Made by a program: the position numbers and the translations under genes. A DNA stretch of 64,000 bases from Ralstonia sp. 25mfcol4.1 (lineage in GTDB: Bacteria; Pseudomonadota; Gammaproteobacteria; Burkholderiales; Burkholderiaceae), in assembly GCF_900104095.1 (NCBI RefSeq), contig NZ_FNJO01000006.1, positions 186,001-250,000 on the forward strand, given 5' to 3'. The first letter of the stretch is position 1. Every line of letters starts with the position of its first letter. Of the stretch, positions 17,028-26,036 are shown in pieces. The notes under the pieces are model-generated. The model saw only the letters and a program-made list of their open reading frames with translations. It ran no database searches and was not told where the DNA came from.

Positions 17028-19151
17028 CTACAGCGACTGCAGGAACGCCGTGATCGCGTCGCGGTCGGCCTTCGGCAGGGCTTCGTAGCGTTTGCGGCTA
17101 TCGGTGGCCTCGCCGCCGTGCCAGAGCACGGCTTCGGGAATGGTGCGGGCGCGGCCATCATGCAGCAGGCGCACGCTGGTATCGCCACCCTGCACGAAGC
17201 GCAACGAGCCGATGCCCCACAGCGGCGCCGTGCGCCATTGGCTGGGATACGCGCGGCCCTCGGACAGCGTGTCGGCCAGTTCGGGCCCCATGTCGTGCAG
17301 CAGCAGGTCGGTGTACGGATGGATGATCTGCTCGCGAAGTTCGGCAAACGGATGCGTGGCGCCCGTCTTCAAGGTTGGCGTATGGCAGGCCGCGCAGCGC
17401 ACCTGCGTGAACAGGTCGGTGCCTCGCGCGATTTGTGCCGGATCCACGTCATGCTCGGGCGACACGCGGACGCCGTCCGGGAAGCCGCTGCGCAGCTTGC
17501 GCTGGGCCGGCACGGCGATCAGCGACAGGTAGTGCGTCACGCGCTGCAGTTCGTTCTCGCTGACCGACGTCGGCGTGGTGACCGTGTGGCAGTTCGCCGC
17601 CCCACGCTGGCAGCCGTAGTCGGGGAACATCGGCGACGTCACGCCCAGGTCCTTGATCAGCGCGTCGGCCACTTGCTGGCGGATGCTGCCCTTCGATGCC
17701 TTCCAGCCAAAGCGGCCCACGTGGGTCTTGCCCGTCTGCGGATCCACCACGAGGTTGGCCACGCCGCGGATGCCGTCGCCGTTGGCGTCATCGGGGTCGG
17801 CCAGGCCCAGGATGGTGGATTCTGGAATGGCCTCCAGCAGCCCCATGCCGATCACCTGAGCGGCCTGGCGCGCCGAGTAGCGTCCCGGGGCAGGGCCCTT
17901 GAACGCGAAGACCGGCTTGACCAGTTCGACCTTCTCGCCATCGGGCAGCGTGCGCACGGTGGTGTCGAACGACTGCACGGTGACGTCGTAGGGGGCCGCC
18001 TTGGCATCCTGGGCGTGCTGCTGCACGTTGTGGCCGTAGACGGGGTCGGGGCCGCTGCCGTCGCCGTTGGCTGTCAGGAACGACATCGTATCCAGCTTCG
18101 CGCCCAGCGCCAGCGGCTTGCTGCGGCCGTTGTTGGTGTGGCATTCGATGCAGCGCGGCTGGTTGTAGCGCGCGCCGAGCTGACCGATATGGGCCGTGAA
18201 CACGGGGTTGTCGCGATCGTGCTCGGAGTGCGTGCCGTCGGCGAACGACGTGTGGAACAGCCGGCGCCCTTCCACGAACCGCTGCGTATTGGTGATGCCG
18301 ATGTTGTTGGCCATCTGCTGGAAGACCCGCATCGGTTCTTCCGAGTAGTTGTACGAGAGGCTGGCCTGGCCGCCCAGCAGGGCGTCGTCGGGCAGCGGTT
18401 CGGAATCGAGGTTCGGCGCGATGCCGTACCACGGACGCATGCCCACGCCCACGATGTAGAGCTGCTCGAACGAGTAGTAGCGGCTGCCGCCGCCGTCCAC
18501 CACCGGATCGCGCTTGAGGCGCGGCGCCGGGGCCAGCTCGACCTTGTCGCCGATCTTCAGGGGGCTGTGCGGGTCGGTGCGCCAGTTCGAGTCGAAGGTC
18601 ATCATGCAGTCTTCGCGCGGCTGGTTTTCGCGGCAGATCGGCAGGCCGCCTTCCTTCGGATTGTTGAAGCCGTAGTTCAGCGACCAGCCATAGTCACGCA
18701 CCGTAGGATCTAGCACGTTGCGGAACAGGCTGAACGTGGTGCCGTCGAAGATGCCCTGGTTCACGCGCAGGTAGACCTCGATCAGCTGCTTGCCGGCGGG
18801 CACGTGGTCGCGGATTTCCAGGCCGAACGTGCGGTTCTGGAAGTAGAACGTGGGGAAGGTCAGGTAGCGGCCCGGGCCCGCATCGGGGGCATCCCAGGCT
18901 TCGCCGCGTTCGCGCGCGTGGCGCTCGGTCGGGCGCGAGCCCATCATCGTGACCAGCGTGCCGTCGGCCTCCCGGTACTGGATCTGTTCCATGACCGGCG
19001 TATCGGCGCCGTACAACGGTTCGTAGAGCGATGGCGTGACAGTCGGGGCAGGCGCCGAACCGCCGTCGCCGCCCCCTCCGCCGCACGCGGCGACCATGAA
19101 TAAGGCGGCCAGCAGCAATGCCGGCCCACGATGGTGAGCGACTTTTTTCAT
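17028..19151 (-). CDS. Di-haem oxidoreductase, putative peroxidase (DUF1111 family), lipoprotein
   Basis: The 707-residue protein starts with a lipoprotein signal (LFMVAACGGGGG). It carries two CxxCH haem-c sites: CIECH near residue 340 and CAACH near residue 590, the second in the order typical of bacterial cytochrome c peroxidases. The long central part with SFADGTHSEHDRDN, GRFGWKASKGS and QQVADALIKDLGVTSP belongs to PF06537 (di-haem oxidoreductase, putative peroxidase). Such genes often sit with imelysin-type iron uptake genes; here none is adjacent, but a Fur-like site lies 145 bp upstream. Function is probably periplasmic redox chemistry on iron or peroxide, not demonstrated. GC is normal for the window. 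Confidence 0.85.
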   Translation of the reverse strand: MKKVAHHRGPALLLAALFMVAACGGGGGDGGSAPAPTVTPSLYEPLYGADTPVMEQIQYREADGTLVTMMGSRPTERHARERGEAWDAPDAGPGRYLTFPTFYFQNRTFGLEIRDHVPAGKQLIEVYLRVNQGIFDGTTFSLFRNVLDPTVRDYGWSLNYGFNNPKEGGLPICRENQPREDCMMTFDSNWRTDPHSPLKIGDKVELAPAPRLKRDPVVDGGGSRYYSFEQLYIVGVGMRPWYGIAPNLDSEPLPDDALLGGQASLSYNYSEEPMRVFQQMANNIGITNTQRFVEGRRLFHTSFADGTHSEHDRDNPVFTAHIGQLGARYNQPRCIECHTNNGRSKPLALGAKLDTMSFLTANGDGSGPDPVYGHNVQQHAQDAKAAPYDVTVQSFDTTVRTLPDGEKVELVKPVFAFKGPAPGRYSARQAAQVIGMGLLEAIPESTILGLADPDDANGDGIRGVANLVVDPQTGKTHVGRFGWKASKGSIRQQVADALIKDLGVTSPMFPDYGCQRGAANCHTVTTPTSVSENELQRVTHYLSLIAVPAQRKLRSGFPDGVRVSPEHDVDPAQIARGTDLFTQVRCAACHTPTLKTGATHPFAELREQIIHPYTDLLLHDMGPELADTLSEGRAYPSQWRTAPLWGIGSLRFVQGGDTSVRLLHDGRARTIPEAVLWHGGEATDSRKRYEALPKADRDAITAFLQSL

Positions 19152-19613
19152 TGTATTGACCCTTCGTTCTTGTCGGAACCGCGCCGGGCTCCGTTTCGAT
19201 TTCTTTTATCCCCGGCTTCGGCACGGACATCTGCCGTGTGCCGCGAAACGGCCCATTCCCTGTAGCCGCGGCGATTATCGTGAGCTGCTTAAATAGATGT
19301 CAATTGTCATTATCTGGCGCATCGGGTGACAAAAATTGCGCCTTGCGGTGACGAGGATCGTCACCTCTTGACTGCACGCCGGATACAGCCCGGTCGATGA
19401 CATGGACATGACAGAAACCGGAGGTTTTCTGCCGGGGATGGCACCTTCGGTTATTGCGGAGCGCGTGCCGCGTGGGCCAATCTGGTGCAGATTTCGTTGC
19501 GCGAAAGCCGCAGACATTGCTACGGCGGCGGCCATGAAAACGGCCACTTGCCGGAGGACGGCAGTGGCCGGGGGGCCAGGCGTTGAATTATCAAGCGTCC
19601 AATGAGTTGACGC
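19152..19613. other. Intergenic region without a convincing gene
   Basis: This 462-bp gap separates two minus-strand genes. It contains the promoter side of the di-haem gene, including an AT-rich patch and the Fur-like site at 19296-19314. Short open frames on both strands (up to 90 codons) show neither a family signature nor a good ribosome-binding site. No terminator hairpin with a T-run was seen after the molybdoenzyme gene. Confidence 0.6.
19296..19314 (-). promoter_or_regulatory. Candidate Fur box upstream of the di-haem gene
   Basis: Read on the minus strand the sequence is GATAATGACAATTGACATC. It matches the 19-bp Fur consensus (GATAATGATAATCATTATC) at 14 of 19 positions, with the left half perfect for eight bases. 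It lies about 145 bp upstream of the di-haem start at 19151 in an AT-rich patch of otherwise GC-rich DNA. Distance to the start is larger than usual, but an untranslated leader would account for it. Confidence 0.4.
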
Positions 19614-21932
19614 TCAAAGAGATGCGGTTGCCGCGCTGGCCCGATGCAGCAGCACCGGTACCGATTTCGATGTCGGTGTATTGCAGAGGTCGGCCACGCT
19701 GTCCAGCGGCACCAGGGGGTTGGTCTCTGGGTAATAGGCCGCCACGCAACCGCGTGGGATGTCGTAGGCAACCAGCCGGAATCCGTCGGCGCGCCGCTCG
19801 ATATCGTCGTGCCAGACCGTGGTCATGTCGACCCATTCACCGTCGCGCAGGCCCAGCATCTGCAGGTCCGCCGGATGGATGAACACCACGCGGCGCTGGC
19901 CGAAGACGCCGCGATAGCGGTCGTCCAGCGCGTAGATCGTGGTGTTGTACTGGTCGTGCGAACGCGTGGTCATCAGCGTCATCACGCGTTCGCCGTGGCG
20001 GGCGCGGGCCCGGGCGATCGGCGTGTCGAGGGTCAGCGGGTTGACCAGGAACTCCGCCCTGCCGGACGGCGTGTGCCATTGTCGCTCGCGCGCGGGCACA
20101 TACAGGTGAAAGCCGCCCGGTACCGCCACGCGGGCGTTGTAGTGCTCGAATCCGTCGACCACCTCGGCGATCTTGTCGCGAATGCGCGCGTAGTCCTGTG
20201 CGTACCAGCGCCAGTCAACGGTGGCGCTGCCCAGCGTGGCATGAGCCAGGCCGGCGATGATCGCGGTCTCGGACATCAGGTCTGGCGACGCCGGCGTATT
20301 CATCCCAAACGAGATATGCACCTTCGAGACCGAGTCTTCCACGGTTACGCCCTGCGGCACGCCGTCCTGCAGGTCGATCTCGGTGCGGCCCAGCGTGGGC
20401 AGGATCAATGCCTCCTTGCCGTGGACCAGGTGGCTGCGGTTGAGCTTTGTCGCGATATGCACGGTCAGGTTGCACGCGCGCAGCGCGTCCCACGTGCGGG
20501 GCGTGTCCGGGGTAGCCGCCGCGAAGTTGCCGCCCAGCGCCACGAAGATCTTCACGTCGCCGCGCAGCATGGCCTCGATGCTCTCCACCACGTCGTAGCC
20601 GTGCTCGCGTGGCGGGGTGAAGCGGAATGCCGCGCCAAGCTTGTCGAGGAAGGCTTCCGTCGGTTGCTCCTCGATGCCGACCGTCCGGTTGCCCTGCACG
20701 TTCGAGTGGCCGCGCACGGGACACAGGCCCGCGCCTTCGCGCCCGATATTGCCGCGCAGCATCATGAGGTTGGTCAGCATCTGGATGGTCTGGACCGAAT
20801 GCTTGTGCTGCGTCAGGCCCATGCCCCAGGTGCAGATCACGCGCTGGCCACGCGCGTAGATCGCGGCCAGGCCTTCGATGTCCGCGCGCGGCACGCCCGA
20901 TTCCTGCTCGATGACGGTCCACGATTCGGCACGCAGGTCGGCCGCGAAGGCGTCGAAGCCGTGCGTGTGTTCGGCGATGAATACGGTGTCAAGCACCCGG
21001 GCCGCACCCGTGGCCTGCGCCTCGTCGTCCAGTTCCAGCACGCGCTTGGCCACGCCCTTGATCAGCGCGTAGTCGCCGCCCAGCGTGGGCCGCACGAACA
21101 CCGAGCAGATCTTCGTGTCGGACATGGTCAGCATCTCCACCGGGCTCTGCGGACTGGTGAATCGCTCCAGCCCGCGCTCGCGCAACGGGTTGATCGACAC
21201 CAGCGTGGCGCCACGGCGGGCACAGTCGCGCAGTTCGGCCAGCATGCGCGGATGGTTGGTGGCGGGGTTCTGGCCGAACAGCAGCACGGTGTCGCAGGTC
21301 TCGAAGTCCTCCAGCGTCACGGTGCCCTTGCCGACCCCCACCGTATGGGGCATGCCGCGACTGGTGGCCTCGTGGCACATGTTCGAGCAGTCCGGGAAGT
21401 TGTTGGTGCCGACCATACGCGCGAACAACTGGTACAGGAACGCGGCCTCGTTGCTGGCGCGGCCCGAGGTGTAGAAGGCCGCCTGGTTCGGATCGGGCAG
21501 GGCGCGCAGGCGGGTGCCGATCAGCGCGAACGCGTCCTGCCAGGAGATCGGCCGGTACGTGTCGGTCAGGCCATCGTAAATCACGGGCTCGGTCAGGCGG
21601 CCATGCTGCTCCAGTTCGTAGTCGGTCTGGTCCATCAGGGCCGCCACCGTGTGTTGCGCCAGGAATGCGGCCGTCACGCGCTTGCCGGTGGACTCCGCGG
21701 CCACGGCCTTCACGCCGTTTTCGCAGAACTCGAACGTCGAGGCGTGTTCGCGGTCTGGCCAGGCGCAGCCGGGGCAGTCGAAGCCGTCCGCCTTGTTCTG
21801 CCGGAACAGCATCGCGTAGTCGCGGCCGGGCACGCGCTCCTTGATCAGGTTGATGGCCACGTACTTGAGCGCGCCCCATCCGGCGGCGGCATGGGGATAG
21901 GGTTCGATGCGTGGCTTTGACTTGAAGGCCAT
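19614..21932 (-). CDS. YdeP/FdhF-type molybdopterin oxidoreductase
   Basis: The 772-residue protein is of the usual length for the FdhF/YdeP family of formate-dehydrogenase-like enzymes. Near residue 55 the CPGCAWPD segment gives two Cys where related enzymes bind an iron-sulfur cluster. DCSNMCHEATSRGM near residue 180 and VLLFGQNPATNHPRML belong to the bis-MGD binding core. VRGHSNVQGNRTVGI and the C-terminal SHDQYNTTIYALDDRYRGVFGQRRVVF are typical of YdeP, which is linked to acid resistance in E. coli. No FdhD or MobA accessory gene is adjacent. ATG at 21932 follows CAGGAGCC. The true electron donor or acceptor is unknown. Confidence 0.9.
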   Translation of the reverse strand: MAFKSKPRIEPYPHAAAGWGALKYVAINLIKERVPGRDYAMLFRQNKADGFDCPGCAWPDREHASTFEFCENGVKAVAAESTGKRVTAAFLAQHTVAALMDQTDYELEQHGRLTEPVIYDGLTDTYRPISWQDAFALIGTRLRALPDPNQAAFYTSGRASNEAAFLYQLFARMVGTNNFPDCSNMCHEATSRGMPHTVGVGKGTVTLEDFETCDTVLLFGQNPATNHPRMLAELRDCARRGATLVSINPLRERGLERFTSPQSPVEMLTMSDTKICSVFVRPTLGGDYALIKGVAKRVLELDDEAQATGAARVLDTVFIAEHTHGFDAFAADLRAESWTVIEQESGVPRADIEGLAAIYARGQRVICTWGMGLTQHKHSVQTIQMLTNLMMLRGNIGREGAGLCPVRGHSNVQGNRTVGIEEQPTEAFLDKLGAAFRFTPPREHGYDVVESIEAMLRGDVKIFVALGGNFAAATPDTPRTWDALRACNLTVHIATKLNRSHLVHGKEALILPTLGRTEIDLQDGVPQGVTVEDSVSKVHISFGMNTPASPDLMSETAIIAGLAHATLGSATVDWRWYAQDYARIRDKIAEVVDGFEHYNARVAVPGGFHLYVPARERQWHTPSGRAEFLVNPLTLDTPIARARARHGERVMTLMTTRSHDQYNTTIYALDDRYRGVFGQRRVVFIHPADLQMLGLRDGEWVDMTTVWHDDIERRADGFRLVAYDIPRGCVAAYYPETNPLVPLDSVADLCNTPTSKSVPVLLHRASAATASL

Positions 21933-22227
21933 GGCGGGGGCTCCTGCCTGAAAGGAATCGATACGTCGGGATGGCCCAAGCGTATCGCCGGCAGGGTGGC
22001 GGGCGTTGCCGCTGGCGGTAGGGGTTTCGGTTTTGCACGCCCGGCGATGCGGCATGCAAACCAAAGGATGATGGTGCCCTACAAATTGACTAGCGCGAGG
22101 CAACCCACGTACGAATGCGCCGCGCGGCGGTGCCGCCTACGATGGATTCACGGGCTTGCGACGCAGGCCCTGGCGGGGAAGCCGGAAAGTTTTCCCGTCC
22201 GCAACGCAAGTCAACCAGGAGTTCATC

Positions 22228-22491
22228 ATGATTCGCAAGCACATCGTTCCCGTTCTCGTGGCATGCGGCGTGGCCGCCGTCAGCGCCCTTGGCAGCGGCA
22301 TGGCCAATGCCGCCGAGACCGGCAAGCACCCGGCCACGCATTCGCATCCGCAGTACAACATCGACCAGCCGCGTGACGTGTACACGCAGGGCGCGCGCTT
22401 CAATGTGTCGCTGGCGGATCAGGGCCGCTTCATCCAGGTGGGTCAGGACCTGACCGGCGTATCGGCGCCTCCGGGCAACACGCCCGCTTGA
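22228..22491 (+). CDS. Small secreted protein of unknown function
   Basis: The 87-residue product has a clear signal peptide (MIRKHIVPVLVACGVAAVSALGS, cleavage probably after MANAA) and a mature part of about 55 residues rich in His, Gln and Pro (HSHPQYNIDQPRDVYTQGARFN). No Cys is present in the mature part. An AACCAGGAGTTC ribosome-binding sequence supports this start over upstream in-frame codons. I recognise no family. It lies divergent from the YdeP-type gene by 295 bp, so it may share stress-linked expression with that gene. Confidence 0.7.
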   Translation: MIRKHIVPVLVACGVAAVSALGSGMANAAETGKHPATHSHPQYNIDQPRDVYTQGARFNVSLADQGRFIQVGQDLTGVSAPPGNTPA

Positions 22492-22498
22492 GCGCGGC

Positions 22499-22636
22499 AT
22501 GATCGCCAATGTCGAAATCGAAGGCCGGGCCGCCAGCGCGGCCGTCGGTGGTGTCACGCTGGCGCTGGCATGGCTGGGCGTCTGTGCCGCCAGTTGCGGC
22601 ATGGCGCTGGTCACGGCGCTCTGGGCAGGCGTCTGA
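22499..22636 (+). CDS. Possible small membrane protein (45 aa)
   Basis: An ATG seven bases after the preceding stop opens a 45-codon frame. It contains one strongly hydrophobic helix of about 27 residues (GVTLALAWLGVCAASCGMALVTALWAGV) after a short acidic-basic N-terminus. Its close spacing with the secreted-protein gene suggests co-translation, but there is no strong ribosome-binding sequence and no recognisable family. It may be a chance open frame. Confidence 0.35.
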   Translation: MIANVEIEGRAASAAVGGVTLALAWLGVCAASCGMALVTALWAGV

Positions 22637-22722
22637 GGCGCCGCCCAGGCGCCGGTTTTTCTTGTGGGTCGGGATTCAGCGGGCGACACAACCTTCGCCC
22701 CCGGGGCGTCTCACGGTCGCGA

Positions 22723-24195
22723 TCAGGCCGCTTCCTCGGTCGCCTGCTCGCCATCGGCCAGCCGCTGCGGCAGCCGTACCATCATCTTCGCACCGCCTTC
22801 GGGCAAAGATTCCGCCGCGATGCTGCCGCCATGGGATTCCACGATGTTCCGGCAAATGGACAGGCCCATGCCCATGCCGTCCGGCTTGGTCGTGTAGAAC
22901 GCGTTGAACAGGCGATCCATGTCCTTGTCGGGAATGCCCGGACCCGTATCGCTGACCACCAGCAGCACCGTATGGTCTGGCAGGACGCGGCTGGCCAGCG
23001 TGAGCCGGCGCCGGCCGGACACGTGCGCCATGGCCTGCGCGGCGTTCACCATCAGGTTCACCAGCACCTGCTGCAGTTGCGTCCAGTCACCGTGAATCTG
23101 CACGCCGTCGGCATCCAGGTCCAACTCGGCCGATACCTGATGGTCCTGCAGCTCGCGCCGCACCAGTTCCAGCGAAGCCGTCACCAGGTTGTCGACGCCG
23201 ATGTCGACGTACTTGGGTTCCGACTTCTGCGCCATGGCGCGAATCTGCCGGATGATGTCGTTGGCGCGGCTGGCGTCGCGAATCACCTGTTCGATGGATT
23301 CGGTGGCTTCGGCGATCTCGGGCTCGTCGCGCTGAAGCCAGCGCAGTGCCGAGCTGCCGCAGGTGACGATGGCGGCCATCGGCTGCGTCACCTCGTGTGC
23401 GATCGACGCGGCCAGCTGGCCAAGCGTGGTCACGCGCGACACATGCGCCAGTTCGGTCATGGTCCGATGCAGTGCCTGCTGGGTCGCGATGGCGTCGGTG
23501 GTATCCATCAGGGCGCCCATGTACTCGTGCTGGTCGCCGGCCGTGGCGCTGCGCCGCGCCACCAGATGCACGTGACGGACCGCGCCATCGGGCAGCAGCA
23601 GCCGGTGCCGAAGATCTACGCTCGGCACGCCGCCGAGCATGGCCGCATGCACGCGCTGCACTTCGGCCAGATCGTCCGGATGCACGCGCGTGAGCACCAT
23701 GCCGAAATGCGGTGCCTCGCCCCGTGGGTAGCCGAGGATACGGAATGCCTCGTCCGACCACGTCATCGTGTTGGCCGGCAGGCGCAGCGCGATACTGCCG
23801 GTCTTGCTGAGCCGCTGGGCTTCGGCCAGGAACGCCTCGCTGCGCGCCAGGGCGGCCTCGGTGCGGCGCCGCCGCGCCATGTCGGCCAGGTTGCGCAGCG
23901 CCAGCAGCGTGGTGGTGCCGATGGCCAGCAGGGCAAAGACGAAGCGTGCCAGCTGGCCGTGATCGGGGTCGGGGTTCTGCGAAAACGCAAAGGCCACCAC
24001 GGTGAGCACCAGCGCCGTGGCAGCGGTGATCCGGGTGGCGCGGATCGATCCGGTCAGCGCCACCAGCAGGATGACGAGCACATAGACCACCGCGATGGCG
24101 AAATCGAGCGGCGTCAAGGCGTCGATCGTGAAGACACAGAGGCCCAGCAGGCCCGCCGCGCCCATCAACAGCCGGTTGGTGGTTGGGTTGTACAT
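22723..24195 (-). CDS. PAS-containing sensor histidine kinase
   Basis: The 490-residue kinase starts with about four hydrophobic helices in the first 110 residues with very short loops, so sensing is probably within the membrane. A PAS domain with a PAC segment follows (WSDEAFRILGYP...HPDDLAEV...DTTDAIATQQ, about 150-250). The phosphoacceptor helix is LAASIAHEVTQPMAAI, with His near residue 278. The ATPase has N box VLVNLMVNAAQAM, G1 DTGPGIP and G2 TKPDGMGMGLS. HisKA motifs of this form (AHEVTQPLAAI) usually pair with FixJ/TodT/StyR-type regulators. None is next to it, but two lie at 35.1-36.1 kb. The ATG at 24195 is the first Met before MYNPTTN. Confidence 0.92.
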   Translation of the reverse strand: MYNPTTNRLLMGAAGLLGLCVFTIDALTPLDFAIAVVYVLVILLVALTGSIRATRITAATALVLTVVAFAFSQNPDPDHGQLARFVFALLAIGTTTLLALRNLADMARRRRTEAALARSEAFLAEAQRLSKTGSIALRLPANTMTWSDEAFRILGYPRGEAPHFGMVLTRVHPDDLAEVQRVHAAMLGGVPSVDLRHRLLLPDGAVRHVHLVARRSATAGDQHEYMGALMDTTDAIATQQALHRTMTELAHVSRVTTLGQLAASIAHEVTQPMAAIVTCGSSALRWLQRDEPEIAEATESIEQVIRDASRANDIIRQIRAMAQKSEPKYVDIGVDNLVTASLELVRRELQDHQVSAELDLDADGVQIHGDWTQLQQVLVNLMVNAAQAMAHVSGRRRLTLASRVLPDHTVLLVVSDTGPGIPDKDMDRLFNAFYTTKPDGMGMGLSICRNIVESHGGSIAAESLPEGGAKMMVRLPQRLADGEQATEEAA

Positions 24196-24293
24196 CCCTG
24201 TTTCGCCCGTATTGCTGGTTATCGGTATGCCATGCCCACGGCCGGCAGCATGATCCGACCCTGATATTAGTCCTGAATGACTGGTCGAGGAAT

Positions 24294-24308
24294 CATATGA
24301 AGGTATAG
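24294..24308. promoter_or_regulatory. Motif copy A (ATATGAAGGTATAG) between kinase and Dps genes
   Basis: CATATGAAGGTATAG lies in the 300-bp divergent region between the sensor kinase (start 24195) and the Dps gene (start 24496). Nearly the same sequence occurs upstream of an efflux gene (29322-29336) and of the response regulator pair (34985-35000). The shared core is GAAGGYATAG preceded by an AT-rich TAWAC-like arm. It is a candidate response-regulator binding site. The rest of the 24196-24495 region has no gene. Confidence 0.4.
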
Positions 24309-24495
24309 GAGATGTCCATGCATTCGTCGCCCTTTGCAAACCGCGGGTGCGTTTTTGCAAGCGCTTGATCTGGGGACAATCCGCGCCTTTGCCGCAGGTG
24401 CACAGTCGAGATGGACACTCGCCCGCGCCGCAGGCGACCGCGAGTGCACAGAATCGGGGCACATAGCCCTTTGGTATGCCTTACTGGAGCCCATC

Positions 24496-24969
24496 ATGAC
24501 CCATACCCAGCTTGACGATCCCGGCCTGGCCGTTACAGAAATCTCGGATCACCTGAACCGGCTGCTGGCCGACGTCTTCGCGCTGTACCTGAAGACCAAG
24601 AACTTCCACTGGCACATGTCCGGTCCGCACTTCCGCGACTACCACCTGATGCTGGACGAGCAGGCCAGCCAGATCTTCGCGATGACCGACGACGTGGCCG
24701 AACGCGTGCGCAAGCTCGGCGGCACGACGCTGCGCTCGATCGGCGCCATTGCACGACTCCAGCGCGTGCGCGACAACGACGCCGAGGACGTCTCGCCCAA
24801 GGCCATGCTGCGCGAACTGCATGCCGACAACCTTGCGCTGGTCGAAGCCATGCTCGACGCCCACGCGGTATGCGACGACCATGCCGACGTGGCCTCCGCC
24901 AGCCTGCTGGAAAACTGGATCGACGAAGCGCAGCGCCGCGCGTGGTTCCTGGCGGAGTCGGTCAGGTAA
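24496..24969 (+). CDS. dps: Dps-family DNA-binding ferritin-like protein
   Basis: The 157-residue product is a Dps protein. LKTKNFHWHMSGPHFRDYHLMLDEQ near residues 32-56 contains the His and Asp/Glu residues of the inter-subunit ferroxidase site, and LGGTTLRSIGAI is conserved. It should form a dodecamer that oxidises Fe(II) with peroxide and protects DNA. The N-terminus is short and not Lys-rich, so strong DNA binding is not certain. The frame is open further upstream, but the ATG at 24496 after ACTGGAGCCC gives the family's normal start. A strong terminator follows it. Confidence 0.93.
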   Translation: MTHTQLDDPGLAVTEISDHLNRLLADVFALYLKTKNFHWHMSGPHFRDYHLMLDEQASQIFAMTDDVAERVRKLGGTTLRSIGAIARLQRVRDNDAEDVSPKAMLRELHADNLALVEAMLDAHAVCDDHADVASASLLENWIDEAQRRAWFLAESVR

Positions 24970-24989
24970 CGTTGCCGACGCCAACGCCA

Positions 24990-25020
24990 AAGCCCTCTCC
25001 GTTGGAGAGGGCTTTTTTTC
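24990..25020 (+). terminator. Rho-independent terminator after dps
   Basis: A perfect stem AGCCCTCTCC / GGAGAGGGCT with a GTT(T)-type short loop is followed by seven T (24991-25019). It ends the Dps transcript, 25 bp after its stop. The convergent cioB gene ends 30 bp further on, and the reverse strand also offers an A/T-rich flank, so it may act in both directions. Confidence 0.88.
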
Positions 25021-25048
25021 ATCGCGGGCCGGCGTCGCATGCAACAAT

Positions 25049-26020
25049 TCAGACGGCCACCTTGCCGCGGAACACGTGGTACTGGTACAGGTTGTAGCCC
25101 AGCATGACCGGCAGCAGCACGCCAATGCCGATCAGCATGAATACCAGCGTGCGGTCGTCGGAGGCGGCATCGACCAGCGACAGCCGCCCCGGCACCACGT
25201 TCGGGAACAGGCTGATGGCCAGGCCGCCGAACGACACCAGGAACAACAGCACGGCGGCGCGAAACGGGGCGCGGCGGCGGCCGGTCCAGGTGGACCCGGC
25301 AATCCAGGCGACCGCCAGTGCGGCCATCACACCGAGCGCCAGCAGCACGGCCAGCACGCCATGCTGGTGCCAGCGGTCGGTGCCGATCAGGCTTAGCCGC
25401 AGCGTGGCGCCGGACAGCACCAGCGCGCTGACGACGGTGATCGGCAGCGTTGCCAGTGTCCACTTGCGCGCCGAAGCGTCGACCGGATACGACGTCTTCT
25501 TGATCAGGTAGGTGGCGCCCAGCAGCGCGTAACCGGCGGCCACGCCCACGGCGGCAACCAGCGTGAACACGGCGTTCCATGCGCCCGGATCGAGCCCGGT
25601 GATGATGCGTCCGAGGATCACGCCCTGGGCCACGGCGGCCAGCAGGCTGCCGACGCCGAAGACCCGGTCCCAGAACGGGCCGCGATGGGTGGCGTGGCGG
25701 AACTCGATGGCTGCGCCGCGCATGATCAGCCCGGCGATCAGCGCCATCAGCGGCAGGTACAGCTGGGGCAGCAGCATGGCGTAGGCGGCCGGGAAGGCGC
25801 CGAACAGCCCGCCCCCCAGCACCACGAGCCAGGTTTCATTGGCATCCCAGACGTGGATGATCGATTCGACCATCACGTCGCGCCGTTCGCGCTCGGGCTC
25901 GAACAGGCTCAGGATGCCGATGCCAAGGTCAAAGCCGTCCGTGACGACATAGGCGGCCAGCATCAGGCCCAGGATGCAGAACCAGAGCGATACCAGCAGG
26001 GTATGGGCGGTAGTTTCCAT
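25049..26020 (-). CDS. cioB: Cyanide-insensitive quinol oxidase subunit II
   Basis: The 323-residue protein is a bd-type oxidase subunit II with about eight membrane helices. The N-terminal FDLGIGILSLF motif and VWDANETWLVVLGGGLFGAFP near residues 57-77 are diagnostic of the CydB/CioB family. It forms the quinol oxidase with subunit I encoded 16 bp upstream, reducing oxygen to water at the inner membrane. No DUF2474/CydX-type small subunit gene follows it: the gene runs directly into the bidirectional terminator region. Its GC and codon use match the neighbours. Confidence 0.93.
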   Translation of the reverse strand: METTAHTLLVSLWFCILGLMLAAYVVTDGFDLGIGILSLFEPERERRDVMVESIIHVWDANETWLVVLGGGLFGAFPAAYAMLLPQLYLPLMALIAGLIMRGAAIEFRHATHRGPFWDRVFGVGSLLAAVAQGVILGRIITGLDPGAWNAVFTLVAAVGVAAGYALLGATYLIKKTSYPVDASARKWTLATLPITVVSALVLSGATLRLSLIGTDRWHQHGVLAVLLALGVMAALAVAWIAGSTWTGRRRAPFRAAVLLFLVSFGGLAISLFPNVVPGRLSLVDAASDDRTLVFMLIGIGVLLPVMLGYNLYQYHVFRGKVAV

Positions 26021-26036
26021 GGCGAGTCTCCGGGGG

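Noticed and set aside
19275-19547. 90-codon minus-strand frame in the gap after the di-haem gene
   Set aside because: No ribosome-binding site or family signature, and it spans the AT-rich promoter region.
19644-21920. 758-codon plus-strand frame opposite the YdeP-type gene
   Set aside because: It is an antisense shadow: the minus strand carries a complete molybdopterin oxidoreductase and the plus translation is Arg/His/Gly-rich and unrecognisable.
24471-24485. GGTATGCCTTAC near the dps start as another motif copy
   Set aside because: Its reverse complement GTAAGGCATACC matches the shared motif only in AAGGCATA, too short to count.
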